A DNA stretch of 64,000 nucleotides, from positions 1 to 64,000 of the forward strand of contig NZ_JBBIUQ010000011.1 in NCBI RefSeq assembly GCF_037440165.1, in the 5' to 3' direction. Position numbers and translations under genes: made by a program. The DNA comes from Ignavibacterium sp037440165. GTDB taxonomy: Bacteria; Bacteroidota; Ignavibacteria; Ignavibacteriales; Ignavibacteriaceae. Below, piece after piece: positions 45,174-55,500 of this stretch. Within the stretch, counting starts at the first letter, position 1. Every line of letters begins with the position of its first letter. The notes under the pieces were generated by a model, which was not told where the DNA came from, made no database searches, and saw nothing but the letters and a program-made list of their open reading frames with translations.

Positions 45174-45884
45174 TTGCATTTATTAGAAAACAAAATAACA
45201 TATTCAATCATAAATAAAGTGATTAAATTTGAATTGATTACTAAGAGATTACTTGATTTGAAAAACAAACTGAATTTATTCTTGAAAAATAGCTTTTTAG
45301 CAATCGCCTTCGGCTTTATATTATTTTTTGTTTACAGTGTTTATTCTTTTTTTAATCAAATAAAGTTAAATACAGAAATAATTAAATTAAATAACGAATT
45401 TCAAAAGATTAATATGTCCGGTAATATTATTAATTCCGAATTAGAAATAATCAAAACTTTTTTACGTACTAAATTTCCTGAGTTTAATAATTTAAAAAAT
45501 TATTCTAATCTTACTTTTAGTTCTGATAGTATTAAACATCATAAAAAAAGCATTATACTCTTATTCATTGGAGAATGCGGAGCTTGTTTTGATAATGAAA
45601 TACCGATTTGGAATGAAGTTTATCAAAAAGGATCAAGTCAGAATTATTTTATGATGGCTATTAATGCTTCCAATCAAATTGATTTGGTAAAAAAATATTT
45701 TTATGAGAAATCTACTCTTTTCCCAATAGTAAATGACAACGGAATTTTTTCAAATTTTAAAAGATATCCTTTTGTTGAAATGATCACATTTGTTGTACAA
45801 TCAAATTTAATGATTGAAAAAGTCCATATATCTTGGTCTCAAAATATTGAACACACTAAAAAATTTTCGAATGAAATCTTATAG
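45174..45884 (+). CDS. Membrane-anchored thioredoxin-like protein
   Basis: One N-terminal membrane helix (about residues 40-60, AIAFGFILFFVYSVYSFF) and a periplasmic domain with IILLFIGECGACFDNEIPIW. The CGAC pair after a beta strand is the redox-active CxxC of TlpA/thioredoxin-like proteins; FPIVNDNGIFSNF and the later strand fit the fold. The start is uncertain (TTG at 45174, or GTG 45219 / TTG 45234 further in). It is 20 bases before the beta-propeller gene, so likely cotranscribed. Confidence 0.7.
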   Translation: MHLLENKITYSIINKVIKFELITKRLLDLKNKLNLFLKNSFLAIAFGFILFFVYSVYSFFNQIKLNTEIIKLNNEFQKINMSGNIINSELEIIKTFLRTKFPEFNNLKNYSNLTFSSDSIKHHKKSIILLFIGECGACFDNEIPIWNEVYQKGSSQNYFMMAINASNQIDLVKKYFYEKSTLFPIVNDNGIFSNFKRYPFVEMITFVVQSNLMIEKVHISWSQNIEHTKKFSNEIL

Positions 45885-45904
45885 TATTAGTTGCAGGAAT
45901 AAGT

Positions 45905-47017
45905 ATGAAAAAAATTTTTTTTCTTGTAGTAATCGCATTCGTTGTCATTGGAATTATAATTTTACTGAATAATCTTTATCAAAAAGATGAGGTTATAGTT
46001 GAATATTCACTTGCTGAGATTAAAACAAATCTTTTATCTGATGCGGAAAAATTTGAAGACTTATTTGAATTGGAAAAGAAGATTGCTTTAGATGGAATCC
46101 CAATCGGTAATATTATAAAATTAAAAATACTTCCAAATGGTGATTTTGGAATTATAGATGGCGCAACAAAACAATTGAACATATTCGATGCTAATGGTAA
46201 ATATTTACGAACAATTGGGGCGATTGGGAATGGCCCTGGAGAATATGTCCATCCGACCGATTTTCTGGTTGACGATAGTGTTAACTTCTATATCTTAGAT
46301 CTTTGGCAAATGCGGATACTTCGCTATGATTTTTCAGGTAATTACCAATCAAAAATAATTTTGGAAAAGCATGTTGAACATATGTGTCTATCGGGGGAAA
46401 AATTGTTTTTGTATAGTACGTTGAGCATGATTGACCAACCAAATGGCTATTGTATTGATGTCGAAAAAAACAAAAAAGAATTTGAATTTGCAGAACCTAG
46501 TGACCTATTAAAATTATTAATAAAAAATGATAATATAACCCTATCATTAAATTCCAATAGTATTGAATTATTTAATAGCAATATCTATTTAATTCATCCA
46601 TATCAATATGCAATTAGAGAATTTAATGAAGATGGGAAATTAAAAAGAACAATATTTCTAAGCTCAAGATTCTTTTCACCTTATGACTCTACAAAACAAT
46701 TTAATCAATCAATTAGACCGGAAGATTACTTTAAATCTGCTATGAATGGATTAAAAATAACAAAAAATGTTTTTATTACTTCATTTGTTAATATTCCTGA
46801 AAACAAAGTGTATTTGGATTTTTTTAGTCTTTCAGGTTCCAAATTAAATAGAAATACTATTGAATTGCCACCAAGTAAATTTGACAGAAACACTTATTTC
46901 CCAGCATGGATTGATTCAATGAATTCATTTTATTGTTGGAGCCTTGAAGAGGCAGAATCGAACGTTACTAAGTTTAATCCTTATATATATAAGTATAAGC
47001 CTTTATTTATAAAATAA
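45905..47017 (+). CDS. 6-bladed beta-propeller protein (membrane-anchored)
   Basis: An N-terminal helix (FFLVVIAFVVIGIIILL, residues 5-21) precedes a propeller domain with NHL-like blades: LNIFDANGKYLRTIG, GNGPGEYVHPTDFLVDD, FYILDLWQMRILRYDFSGNY. The GxGPGEF/Y-P motif is typical of the Bacteroidota 6-bladed beta-propeller family. Function is unknown; in Bacteroidota such proteins often stand beside small secreted peptides and thioredoxin-like proteins. 370 residues, clearly A/T-rich. Confidence 0.8.
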   Translation: MKKIFFLVVIAFVVIGIIILLNNLYQKDEVIVEYSLAEIKTNLLSDAEKFEDLFELEKKIALDGIPIGNIIKLKILPNGDFGIIDGATKQLNIFDANGKYLRTIGAIGNGPGEYVHPTDFLVDDSVNFYILDLWQMRILRYDFSGNYQSKIILEKHVEHMCLSGEKLFLYSTLSMIDQPNGYCIDVEKNKKEFEFAEPSDLLKLLIKNDNITLSLNSNSIELFNSNIYLIHPYQYAIREFNEDGKLKRTIFLSSRFFSPYDSTKQFNQSIRPEDYFKSAMNGLKITKNVFITSFVNIPENKVYLDFFSLSGSKLNRNTIELPPSKFDRNTYFPAWIDSMNSFYCWSLEEAESNVTKFNPYIYKYKPLFIK

Positions 47018-47091
47018 TACTTTTAAAAAAATCATACTTAAATCGCCTAATTATAATTAATCATAAACTAATTTAAGAAAGGAGTACAAAA

Positions 47092-47314
47092 ATGTTACTT
47101 AAAAAATGTCCAATATTTTCATTAGCGTACTTTTTGTTTTTATTGTAAGTATGTTTATCTATTTACCTACAGAATACACCAAAACACAAGCAGCTCCTGT
47201 TGATAGATGCTCCTTATCCTAAATAGAGTAGGTTGCGATTTGTATTATTGTTGGGCTTTATATTTTAATCGTTCAAACTGTGCACCGTGTGGGTCAAATC
47301 CATCTTGCGATTAG
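47092..47314 (+). pseudogene. Small secreted Cys-rich peptide gene, broken by two frameshifts
   Basis: A strong AAAGGAG (47078-47084) stands 7 bases before an ATG at 47092 that reads MLLKK and then stops. A -1 shift at the A6 run (47101-47106) enters a frame with a signal peptide (MSNIFISVLFVFIVSMFIYL) and TEYTKTQAAPVDRCSLS. A second -1 shift near 47215 enters GCDLYYCWALYFNRSNCAPC and GSNPSCD, ending at a TAG at 47314. With both shifts corrected it is a precursor of roughly 75 residues with a Cys-rich mature part. It resembles in layout the small leader-peptide genes found beside beta-propeller genes in Bacteroidota. Confidence 0.5.
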
Positions 47315-47322
47315 TATTTTGC

Positions 47323-47830
47323 TCTTAAGAAAAGTGATTTTGAGTCATATTAAAGGCTATGATAATTTAATAGAAAAATAAACCTTGAACTAGTTGCAAC
47401 TTTTTCTGATATAATGGGGTTGTTAAACTCATTGTTAAAAGTGCTCAAATTAACAATGCTTGGGAGTTATTATTAATCAGCACTGACGATTGCTTTAATT
47501 CTCTTGTATTTTTAGAAACTAAATAGATAATGAAAAATGGCTATAAAAACTTTTTTACTTTGTAATAACTTTCGATTTATTTAATGTGTTTGTCAAATGT
47601 AGAGACCTATACGATGGTTTAATAAAATAATAATACTCATGAAAAGTTATAAATACTGCTTATAAAATAAATTTAGATACAGTAGGTGCTTTGAAGATGA
47701 AATTTTTCTATTAGATTCACTCAAATACTAAGTAAATTTAAGAGAAATAAGAGCTTTTAGTGTTCAGATAACTATTAGTTGTATTGTGTTTATTATGGCA
47801 GATAGATATACATCTGGTATTTTTAAATAG
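47323..47830 (+). pseudogene. Decayed thioredoxin/redoxin-like gene
   Basis: Coding-like segments follow one another with frame changes: LSHIKGYDNLIEK, INLELVATFSDIMGLLNS, NNAWELLLISTDDCFNSLVF then LETK, YFVITFDLFNVFVKCRDLYD then GLIK, and EDEIFLLDSLKY, VNLREIRAFSVQITISC, MADRYTSGIFK. At each of the four junctions the change is -1, and three in-frame stops also occur. LLLIsTDDC...LE resembles the strand-and-Cys start of redoxin-type proteins, so this is probably a dead relative of such a gene. Family assignment is inference. Confidence 0.55.
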
Positions 47831-47957
47831 GTAATAAATTTTCTGTTATGATATCTGAGATTGCAAGAAATTGAAGGTGAATTGTTATCTATATATAGGA
47901 TTGCTGATTTTCTCCTTTTAGCTTATCTTCATAAGTGTCTTACAACTTTAATGAAAT
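47831..47957. other. Non-coding gap before the first RND permease
   Basis: A/T-rich sequence with no convincing gene. A weak TTG-N20-TATCTTCA (TTG at 47900-47902) could be a promoter for the RND genes but differs from TAnnTTTG at two fixed positions. Confidence 0.4.
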
Positions 47958-50900
47958 ATGCCGCTTCCATCAGCATCAATAAAACGCCCGGTTACGGTTG
48001 CGATGTTTTATATCGCAATAGCTTTATTGGGAATGTATGCTTTCAGTAAAATTGGTGTTGATCTACTACCAGATATCCATGTTCCTCATCTCTTAATTCA
48101 AACTTCCTATCCCAAAGCATCATCAGAAGAAATCGAACAGTTAATTACTCAACCACTTGAAGCAACAGCAGGCACTTTAACAGGAATCAAAAATATAAAA
48201 TCTGTATCAAGGGAAGGGTTCTCTGTTATTTCGCTGGAGTTTGCCTGGGGAACTAATATGGATTTCGCTATACTTTCTCTTCGAGAAAAGCTAGATAATG
48301 CCCGTTTCATTTTACCCCGAGAAGCAAGCAGCCCAACCATAATTCGGGTTGACCCATCTGCCACTCCAATTATGACTTTGGTTTTGTCTTATAATAAATC
48401 ATTCAATCCCAAATTAGCCGCAGCATCAGTATCAGAAAATGAAATCAGAGATTTACTAAACTTAAAAGAAGCTGCACGAATAATACTCAAACGAAGATTT
48501 GAACAAATTGACGGAGTGGCACAAGCTGTAATTACCGGCGGCCTTGATAGAGAAATTTTAATTGAAGCGGATCTTAAAAAACTTGCAGCATTTAATCTCA
48601 CTTTTGAAGAAATTATCTCGGCATTAAAATCTGCAAATATTAGTCTGCCTGCAGGCTCAATAATGAAAGGATTATTCCGATATTCACTTAGAACAATCGG
48701 AGAGTTTCGAAACATTGATGAAATTGGCAAAACAGTCTTGAGGCGTAATTCTGATGGAAGCGTGCTTTATCTTAAAGACATAGCATTTTTGAAAGAAAGT
48801 ATTAAGGAGAGAACAGGTCTTACCAGGTTTAATGGTAATGAAGCAATAGGAATTTTAATATACAAAGAACCTAATGCCAATACGATTGAAGTTTCGAATC
48901 AAATTCAGAAATCAATCGAATCGATGAAAGTTGAATATCCTTCTTTCGATATCAACATTTTTTCTGATTATTCGAAATTTATTGGTAGTGCTTTTCAAAA
49001 TGTAAAACAAGAAATTTACTTCGGAGGATTTCTTGCATTTATAGTTCTATTCTTTTTCTTGAAAAGTATTAAAAATATTTTCATAATCGGAATAACCATA
49101 CCGGCATCGCTGTTGCTCACTATTTTATTAATGTACTTATTTAATATTCGTTTTAATATTGTATCTCTTGGTGGTATAGCTGTCGGAATCGGTATGCTAC
49201 TCGATAATTCAATAATTATTATAGAAAATATTACTCGTTTTCGGGAACAAGGATGTTCAACAAGACAAGCTACCTTGCTTGGCACAAATGAGGTATCTAT
49301 GCCCATATTTGCTTCGACTTTAACTACAATTGCTGTTTTTCTTCCGCTAATTTTTATCAAAGGTATTGCTGGTGAGTTATTCAAAGATCAGTCTTATGCT
49401 ATAATTATTTCTTTAAGTTCTTCCATTCTTGTTGCATTAACTTTAATTCCAATGCTCTCTTCAAGAGAGAAGATTAAATTAAATTCTAAGCTCATTGATT
49501 TAAATAACGATTTTATCCTGATTGAAAAACAAACTAAGAATAATTTCTTTCACAAAATACTGTTCTGGTTAAAATTTCCTTTTATATTTTTAATAAAGGC
49601 ATTAAGACACTTTTTACTGTTTCTTTTTTCGCATATTAGTAAATCCATTAAAATACTTCTGAATACTTTTTTTTATCGAGTTGATTCATTTATGAGCAAA
49701 GTAGTTGAGAAATATGATGCTTTGTTACTCTGGTCACTAAATAATAAAAAGAAAGTTTTATTTGTTCTGTTTATTCTGATACTGGTCACTCTATATGTAT
49801 TCATAAACATTAAAAAAGAATTTATTCCTGAATCAGCAGAGGACGAATTTAATATTGAAATCAGGTATTCTGATGGAATCTCGCTTGAAGGAAATTCTTA
49901 CTTAACTAGGGAAATAGAAAGGGCATTACTAAAGATTAAAGGAGTAAAGGCTGTTATTTCAAATATCGGAAGAGTTAATGAATTTGATGTTCTAAACAGA
50001 GATCAGTTATCAATTAACAAAACAAATTTGATTGTTAAATTAAACTCATCCGAGGAGTTTTATAGAATAAGAGATGAAGTAACTGAAATCTTAGATAAAA
50101 CAAAAAATATTAATTATTCACTAAAGCATACCCAAACAGCATACAATCTTGTTATTAATCCCGCAGAAAGTGACATTGCCATCGCAATAAAGAACAATGA
50201 TTTGGACGAGGCATTTAAAAAAGGAATAGAACTATTGAATAATATCAAGGCAAGAAAAATTAATGGAATTTCGGATTTAAGATTAGCAGTTGCTAAGGGT
50301 GAACCCGAGTATCGTATTATAATCAATCGGGATAAAGTTACAGCATACGGAATTAACCTAGCAGATGCAGCAACACAAATTGTCAATATTGTTAAAGGAA
50401 GTGAAGCGACTACTCTTACAGATTTTGATAAAAAAATTACCATTCGTCTTAGAGCATTGGAAAACCAAAGAAGTGATTTGACTCATATTCTGGAAAGCGA
50501 AGTAACTTCAGGTAAGTTTAAAGTAAAGGTTAAAGAACTGGTTGATTTTTATTTAGAACAAGGTTTCAATGAAATTTGGAGAGAAAATCAAGCAAGAACA
50601 ATTTATCTATATGCAAGAGTAAATGAAATAAGTATTAGTGAGGCAATTACAGCTTTGGAGGAAATCATACAGTTTATTCCAAAAAAGCATGGAGAAATAA
50701 TTACTCTAAGTGGATTAAATCAGGAAATAATTGATTCACTATCAGATTTGTATGTTGCACTTTTAATAGCTGTACTGTTGATGTATATGGTTTTGGCGGC
50801 AGAATTTGAATCATTCCTTTTTGCTTTAATAATTATTTTTTCAATTCCTATGGGATTGATTGGTAGTTTGATTTTCCTTTATCTGTTGGGAGAAAGTTTA

Positions 50901-51278
50901 AATATCATTTCTGTTTTGGGTTTAATTATTCTTGTCGGTATTGCAGATAACGATGCAGTAGTAAAGGTTGAATTTATAATGCGAAAAAGGAAAGAAGGAT
51001 TAGATTTAATAAATGCAATTCTTGAGGCAGGAAGAGATCGTTTCAGACCAATAGTTATGAATTCGCTGACAGTAATTTTTTCACTTATCCCGATAATCTT
51101 TAGTATTGGGTTACCTCAATCAGGAAATCTGATATCAAATGATGCAGCAACTCAATTACGAATATCACTTTCAATTGCTTTAGCTGGTGGTTTGATTTTC
51201 TCTACTATTCTAACATTAATTTTTATCCCGGTTTTGTATAGTTACTTGGAGAAATATTCAAAGAAAAAATTTAGTTAA
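47958..51278 (+). CDS. RND efflux permease (first of two)
   Basis: A 1106-residue RND (HAE-1-like) inner-membrane pump with 12 predicted helices and two large periplasmic loops. N-terminal IKRPVTVAMFYIAIALLGM and GVDLLPDIHVP are typical. In TM4 the motif is GMLLDNSIIIIENI (Asp-Asn near residue 415, where AcrB has Asp-Asp). In TM10 it is GIADNDAVVKVEF, where AcrB has Lys. The Asp-Asn form is common in Bacteroidota. It is the first gene of a permease-adaptor-permease set. Confidence 0.93.
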   Translation: MPLPSASIKRPVTVAMFYIAIALLGMYAFSKIGVDLLPDIHVPHLLIQTSYPKASSEEIEQLITQPLEATAGTLTGIKNIKSVSREGFSVISLEFAWGTNMDFAILSLREKLDNARFILPREASSPTIIRVDPSATPIMTLVLSYNKSFNPKLAAASVSENEIRDLLNLKEAARIILKRRFEQIDGVAQAVITGGLDREILIEADLKKLAAFNLTFEEIISALKSANISLPAGSIMKGLFRYSLRTIGEFRNIDEIGKTVLRRNSDGSVLYLKDIAFLKESIKERTGLTRFNGNEAIGILIYKEPNANTIEVSNQIQKSIESMKVEYPSFDINIFSDYSKFIGSAFQNVKQEIYFGGFLAFIVLFFFLKSIKNIFIIGITIPASLLLTILLMYLFNIRFNIVSLGGIAVGIGMLLDNSIIIIENITRFREQGCSTRQATLLGTNEVSMPIFASTLTTIAVFLPLIFIKGIAGELFKDQSYAIIISLSSSILVALTLIPMLSSREKIKLNSKLIDLNNDFILIEKQTKNNFFHKILFWLKFPFIFLIKALRHFLLFLFSHISKSIKILLNTFFYRVDSFMSKVVEKYDALLLWSLNNKKKVLFVLFILILVTLYVFINIKKEFIPESAEDEFNIEIRYSDGISLEGNSYLTREIERALLKIKGVKAVISNIGRVNEFDVLNRDQLSINKTNLIVKLNSSEEFYRIRDEVTEILDKTKNINYSLKHTQTAYNLVINPAESDIAIAIKNNDLDEAFKKGIELLNNIKARKINGISDLRLAVAKGEPEYRIIINRDKVTAYGINLADAATQIVNIVKGSEATTLTDFDKKITIRLRALENQRSDLTHILESEVTSGKFKVKVKELVDFYLEQGFNEIWRENQARTIYLYARVNEISISEAITALEEIIQFIPKKHGEIITLSGLNQEIIDSLSDLYVALLIAVLLMYMVLAAEFESFLFALIIIFSIPMGLIGSLIFLYLLGESLNIISVLGLIILVGIADNDAVVKVEFIMRKRKEGLDLINAILEAGRDRFRPIVMNSLTVIFSLIPIIFSIGLPQSGNLISNDAATQLRISLSIALAGGLIFSTILTLIFIPVLYSYLEKYSKKKFS

Positions 51279-51319
51279 ATAAATGTTTTAATTCATAAAA
51301 CAGTAGTAATGGAATTTTT

Positions 51320-52528
51320 ATGAAAATACCATTAAAAGCAGCTTTTGTCATTTTATTTGCTGTAATAATTATTTTCTCATTCATTAAATTTCTTCAATCT
51401 GAAAGAAAAATCGAATCTTCGGATAACTTTCCTATAAATTATGATAAGTTAAATGAAATTGTTTTCAGCGTACTAACCAAAACTGTAACTAAGGGAGACC
51501 TGATAAAGTCAGTTTCTGCAACAGGATTAGTGAAACCTTTCAGACAGCTTGAAATTATATCTAACATAACTGGTTATATAGTAAGGCTAAACACTTACGA
51601 GGGTGCAATTGTGAAAATGAATGACTTGTTAATGAAATTTGATGACAGAGAATACAAAATAGCTATGAGTGAGGCCGAAGCAAACCTTTTAAACGCAAAA
51701 ATTGAATATGGTTTTTATTCAAGAGAAGAAGCTATGCCAGTCGATAGAAAGAAAGTGGATTCAATTAACGCCGAATTATTAAAACTAGAAGATTTACTCA
51801 AAGGAAAGAAAATTACAGAGGAAACATACTTAGCTAAAAAGGATGAACTTGATCTCGCGCTTTTGTTCACTGGTGCAATGAGAAATGAAGTCTTATTGTA
51901 TAAAAGTGGAATGACAAATGCAATAAATGTATTGAACAGAGCTAAATTAAATCTTAGTTATACCGAAATAATTGCTCCATTTGATGGGGTTATTGTAAAT
52001 TTCAATTTGGTCGAAAATCAACGAATAAATGCTGGACAAAAATTATTTGACATTATAGACGTTTCACGATTAAAAGTTGAAGTAGGAATTTTAGAGAATG
52101 AAATAAACAAAATAAAAATAGGAAGTTTGGCAACTATTAAATTAAATGCAGTCCCAGATAAAGTTTATAGGGGAAGAGTAATCCAGATTAATCCGGTTAT
52201 TGATAGCGAAACTAAAACCTCTGAAGTTACTGTAGAAATAATTGATAAAGATTATAAAATAAAGCCTGGTATGTTTGCCTATATGAACATTGAAACTGAA
52301 ATATTTAAGAACAGAGTTCTTGTTCCCAAAGAAGCTTTGCTTGTAAGAGACAGAAGAAATTTAGTTTTTGTTGCTGAAGGTGAACTGGCAAAGTGGAGAT
52401 ATGTAACAATTGGAGAACAAAACGAAAATTTTATAGAAATCGACAATGGCGTTCAGCCTGGTGAGAAAGTGATTGTAGAAGGACAATATAATCTTGCACA
52501 CGAATCAAAAATAAAATTAATCGAATGA
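51320..52528 (+). CDS. Membrane fusion (HlyD-type) adaptor of RND exporter
   Basis: The adaptor has an N-terminal membrane helix (FVILFAVIIIFSFIKFL), a lipoyl-like half (GLVKPFRQLEIISNITGYIV), a helical hairpin of about 90 residues, then the second half LSYTEIIAPFDGVIVNF and the beta-barrel domain (VPKEALLVRDRRNLVFVAEG). It bridges the RND pump to an outer membrane channel. No TolC-type gene is found here, so the channel must be encoded elsewhere. Confidence 0.9.
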   Translation: MKIPLKAAFVILFAVIIIFSFIKFLQSERKIESSDNFPINYDKLNEIVFSVLTKTVTKGDLIKSVSATGLVKPFRQLEIISNITGYIVRLNTYEGAIVKMNDLLMKFDDREYKIAMSEAEANLLNAKIEYGFYSREEAMPVDRKKVDSINAELLKLEDLLKGKKITEETYLAKKDELDLALLFTGAMRNEVLLYKSGMTNAINVLNRAKLNLSYTEIIAPFDGVIVNFNLVENQRINAGQKLFDIIDVSRLKVEVGILENEINKIKIGSLATIKLNAVPDKVYRGRVIQINPVIDSETKTSEVTVEIIDKDYKIKPGMFAYMNIETEIFKNRVLVPKEALLVRDRRNLVFVAEGELAKWRYVTIGEQNENFIEIDNGVQPGEKVIVEGQYNLAHESKIKLIE

Positions 52529-52565
52529 TTTTTTTCTTTTGTACATATCAGTAAAGTTTTAATAT

Positions 52566-55500
52566 ATGAAGAAGGTTGTGTTTATATTTCTATCTCGTCC
52601 GGTAACTACTATAATGTTTTTGATTTCGATAATAATAATGGGAATCAAATCATTCTATAATTTACCAATAGAACTTATCCCCCAAATTGAATATCCACGA
52701 ATCTCTGTAACAACCAACTGGTCTAATGTCTCACCTGAAACAGTAGAAGCGTTTTTAACTTCACCAATTGAATCAGTGTTATCTTCGGTCAAAGGTGTAA
52801 ACAAAATTTCCTCTCAATCGCTTGAAGGTTTTTCGAGAATAGATATTGAGTTTAATCCAGAAACTAATATTGATTTAGCGAGATTAGAAATCAATGAGAA
52901 ATTAGGCTCTCTGATTGAAAATTTACCGTATGGAGTTTCTGTACCAAGACTTTCACCATACATTCCCAAAGATTTCAGAGACTTACAAGGATTTTTAACT
53001 TATACTTTATCGTCACATCAGTCCTCAAATGAAATAAGAAAATACGCAGACAATTATCTGAAAGCTCCACTACTAGCAATTGATGGAGTAGCAAATGTTG
53101 AGATAAGAGGTGGTAATCAAAGAGAAGTTGTAATTAATATTGATTTCAACAAAGCTAAGATTTATAATGTTTCCCATAATGAAATTGTCTCTGCATTGTC
53201 AAATGCTGAGCAGATTATTTATGCCGGAACAATTAAAAGAAATGATTCTGAATTTTCAGTTAAAATCAGCAATTCTATTTCAAGTGCTGAGATTTTACTT
53301 AATCAGCCGGTTAAAATATTCGGTAGTACAATAATAAGGCTTAAGGATATAGGATTTGTAACTGATGATTTTGCTGATCCAACCAGTTATTACAGAATAA
53401 ACGGAAAGGAAGCAGTTTTTATTGAAATCTCAAAAGAACCCGGTAGTAATTCAATTAAAGTCGCGGATGAGGTTTATAGAAAACTTGATGAATTAAAAAA
53501 AAATTTCCCATCAGGATATAAGCTTTCAAAAGAAATTGATTTTAGTGAAAATATTCGTAATGAAATAAATGAGCTTAATAAATCTGCTATTCTATCATTT
53601 ATTTTAATTTTAATTGTACTTTTCTTGTTCTTCAGAAAGCTCAATTATTCATTTATAATCCTAACTTCAATTGTATTTTCCATACTTTCTACATTTTTGT
53701 TTTTTTATGTATTTAATTTACCTTTGAATATGCTTACTATAGCATCACTGATTGTGGGACTTGGGATTATTGTTGATAATTCAATTGTTGTAGTTGATTT
53801 TCTTGATAGAAATGCTCATATCCTCGATTTAAAGAGAATAGCTGTTGTAACAAAAAATATTTTCTTTCCCATTTTTGCTTCTTCATTAACTACAATCGCT
53901 GTTTTTACTCCATTAGTGTTTTTAAGCGGAGAGTTAAAATTGTATTTAGAACAATTTTCTCTAGCAATTGTTATTGAATTGATGAGCTCCTTAATTAGTT
54001 CATTTACGATTACGCCGGTTTTGTTTTCAAAAGTTGTAAAAAAAGAAAATGATAAAAATCGCAAAGAGCTTAACAATCCCGTAAATATTAAAAAAAATGA
54101 GTTCTATAATTCCTCTTCAAAAATAAATTTTTTTGAATCTATCTATTCAAATATTATCAATATTATTTATAAATGGAGAAAACTTGTTGCAATTATACTA
54201 ATACTGTCAATCGGATTACCTGTTTGGTTACTACCTACAAGAATTGAATGGCCAATTATATCAACTTTCTATAATGCAATATTTGATACAGAAAATTTTC
54301 AGAGTTTAAGAAAATATTTTAATTATATATTTGGGGGTAGCTCAAATTTATTTTTTAATCATATTCAAAGAGGAGAAGTTTTTACTTTTTCTGATACCGA
54401 CTATCTTTTTATTTCATTGAAGCTGCCAAATGGAAACAGGATCGAGAGGATCAATAAATTAGTTGAAGATTTTGAGAGTGAAATACTCAAATACAAAGAT
54501 AATATCGAAAATTTAACCGCAAATGTATATAGCGAACAAAACGCTTTGATACAAATCACCTTCCTTAAACAGAGGTCAAATTCAACATTTCCCTATTTGC
54601 TAAAAAATTATCTTACCGCATATGCAGTTGGGTTAGGAGGACTAGAAGTTGCAATATATGGTTTTGGTCCTGGATTTTATAGCGGTGGTGGGGGTGCAAC
54701 TGTATCATTTGTTGTAGAACTCCGTGGGTTTAATTATCAAAGATTAAAAGATCTTGCGGATAATTTTAAACAACTAATATCTAAAAATCCAAGAATTGAT
54801 AATGTTGATATAGATCGTTCCTTTTCTGGTGCTTACGATGAAGATGTTCATGAAATTTCTGCAATAATCGACCGTGATTTATTAGTAGGCAGCAATTTTA
54901 CAATAAAAGAGATTACTGATGCTATCTCAAAAAGTTCCGCAGGAAATCTTAGTTACAGTACATTCAGACTAGGGAAAAATGAAGTTAACTACACTATTAA
55001 ATATGACAATTATAAAAACATTCAACAAGCTGAGCTAGAAAATTATATGATAAATAAAGCAGGCATAAGCAATATAAAAATAAAAGATGTTGTAAAATTC
55101 AAAGAAACTAAAGTATTATCTGCAATAAATCGGGAAAATCAACAATACATAAGAAATGTAAGTTTTGTTTATAAGGGGCCTTATAAATTTGGAAATGAAT
55201 TTGTGAAATCATCCATTTCTCAACTGAAATTACCTGCTGGATATTCGGTGAAAGAAAAAATATATTCTTTTAAATTTGGTGCTGAAGAAGAAATTCAGAT
55301 ATGGAATATAATTTTAGTTTCATTCGTATTGGTTTATATGATTACATCTGCCTTGTTTGAATCTTTGAAATATTCGTTTCTCATATTATTAACAATACCG
55401 TTTTCAATCATAGGTGCAATTTTTTTATTGTATTTAGGTGATTATGTAATGGATCGAGGAGCTTACTCCGGAATGCTTCTTTTGATAGGGCTGTCAGTTA

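Noticed and set aside
47861..48049. Open frame of 62 codons before the first RND gene
   Set aside because: It runs into the RND coding sequence in another frame and its end is simply the shadow of that gene.
51284..51302. TGTTTT-N7-AAAACA inverted repeat between the first RND gene and the adaptor
   Set aside because: It contains almost only A/T pairs and such repeats are expected by chance in this base composition.
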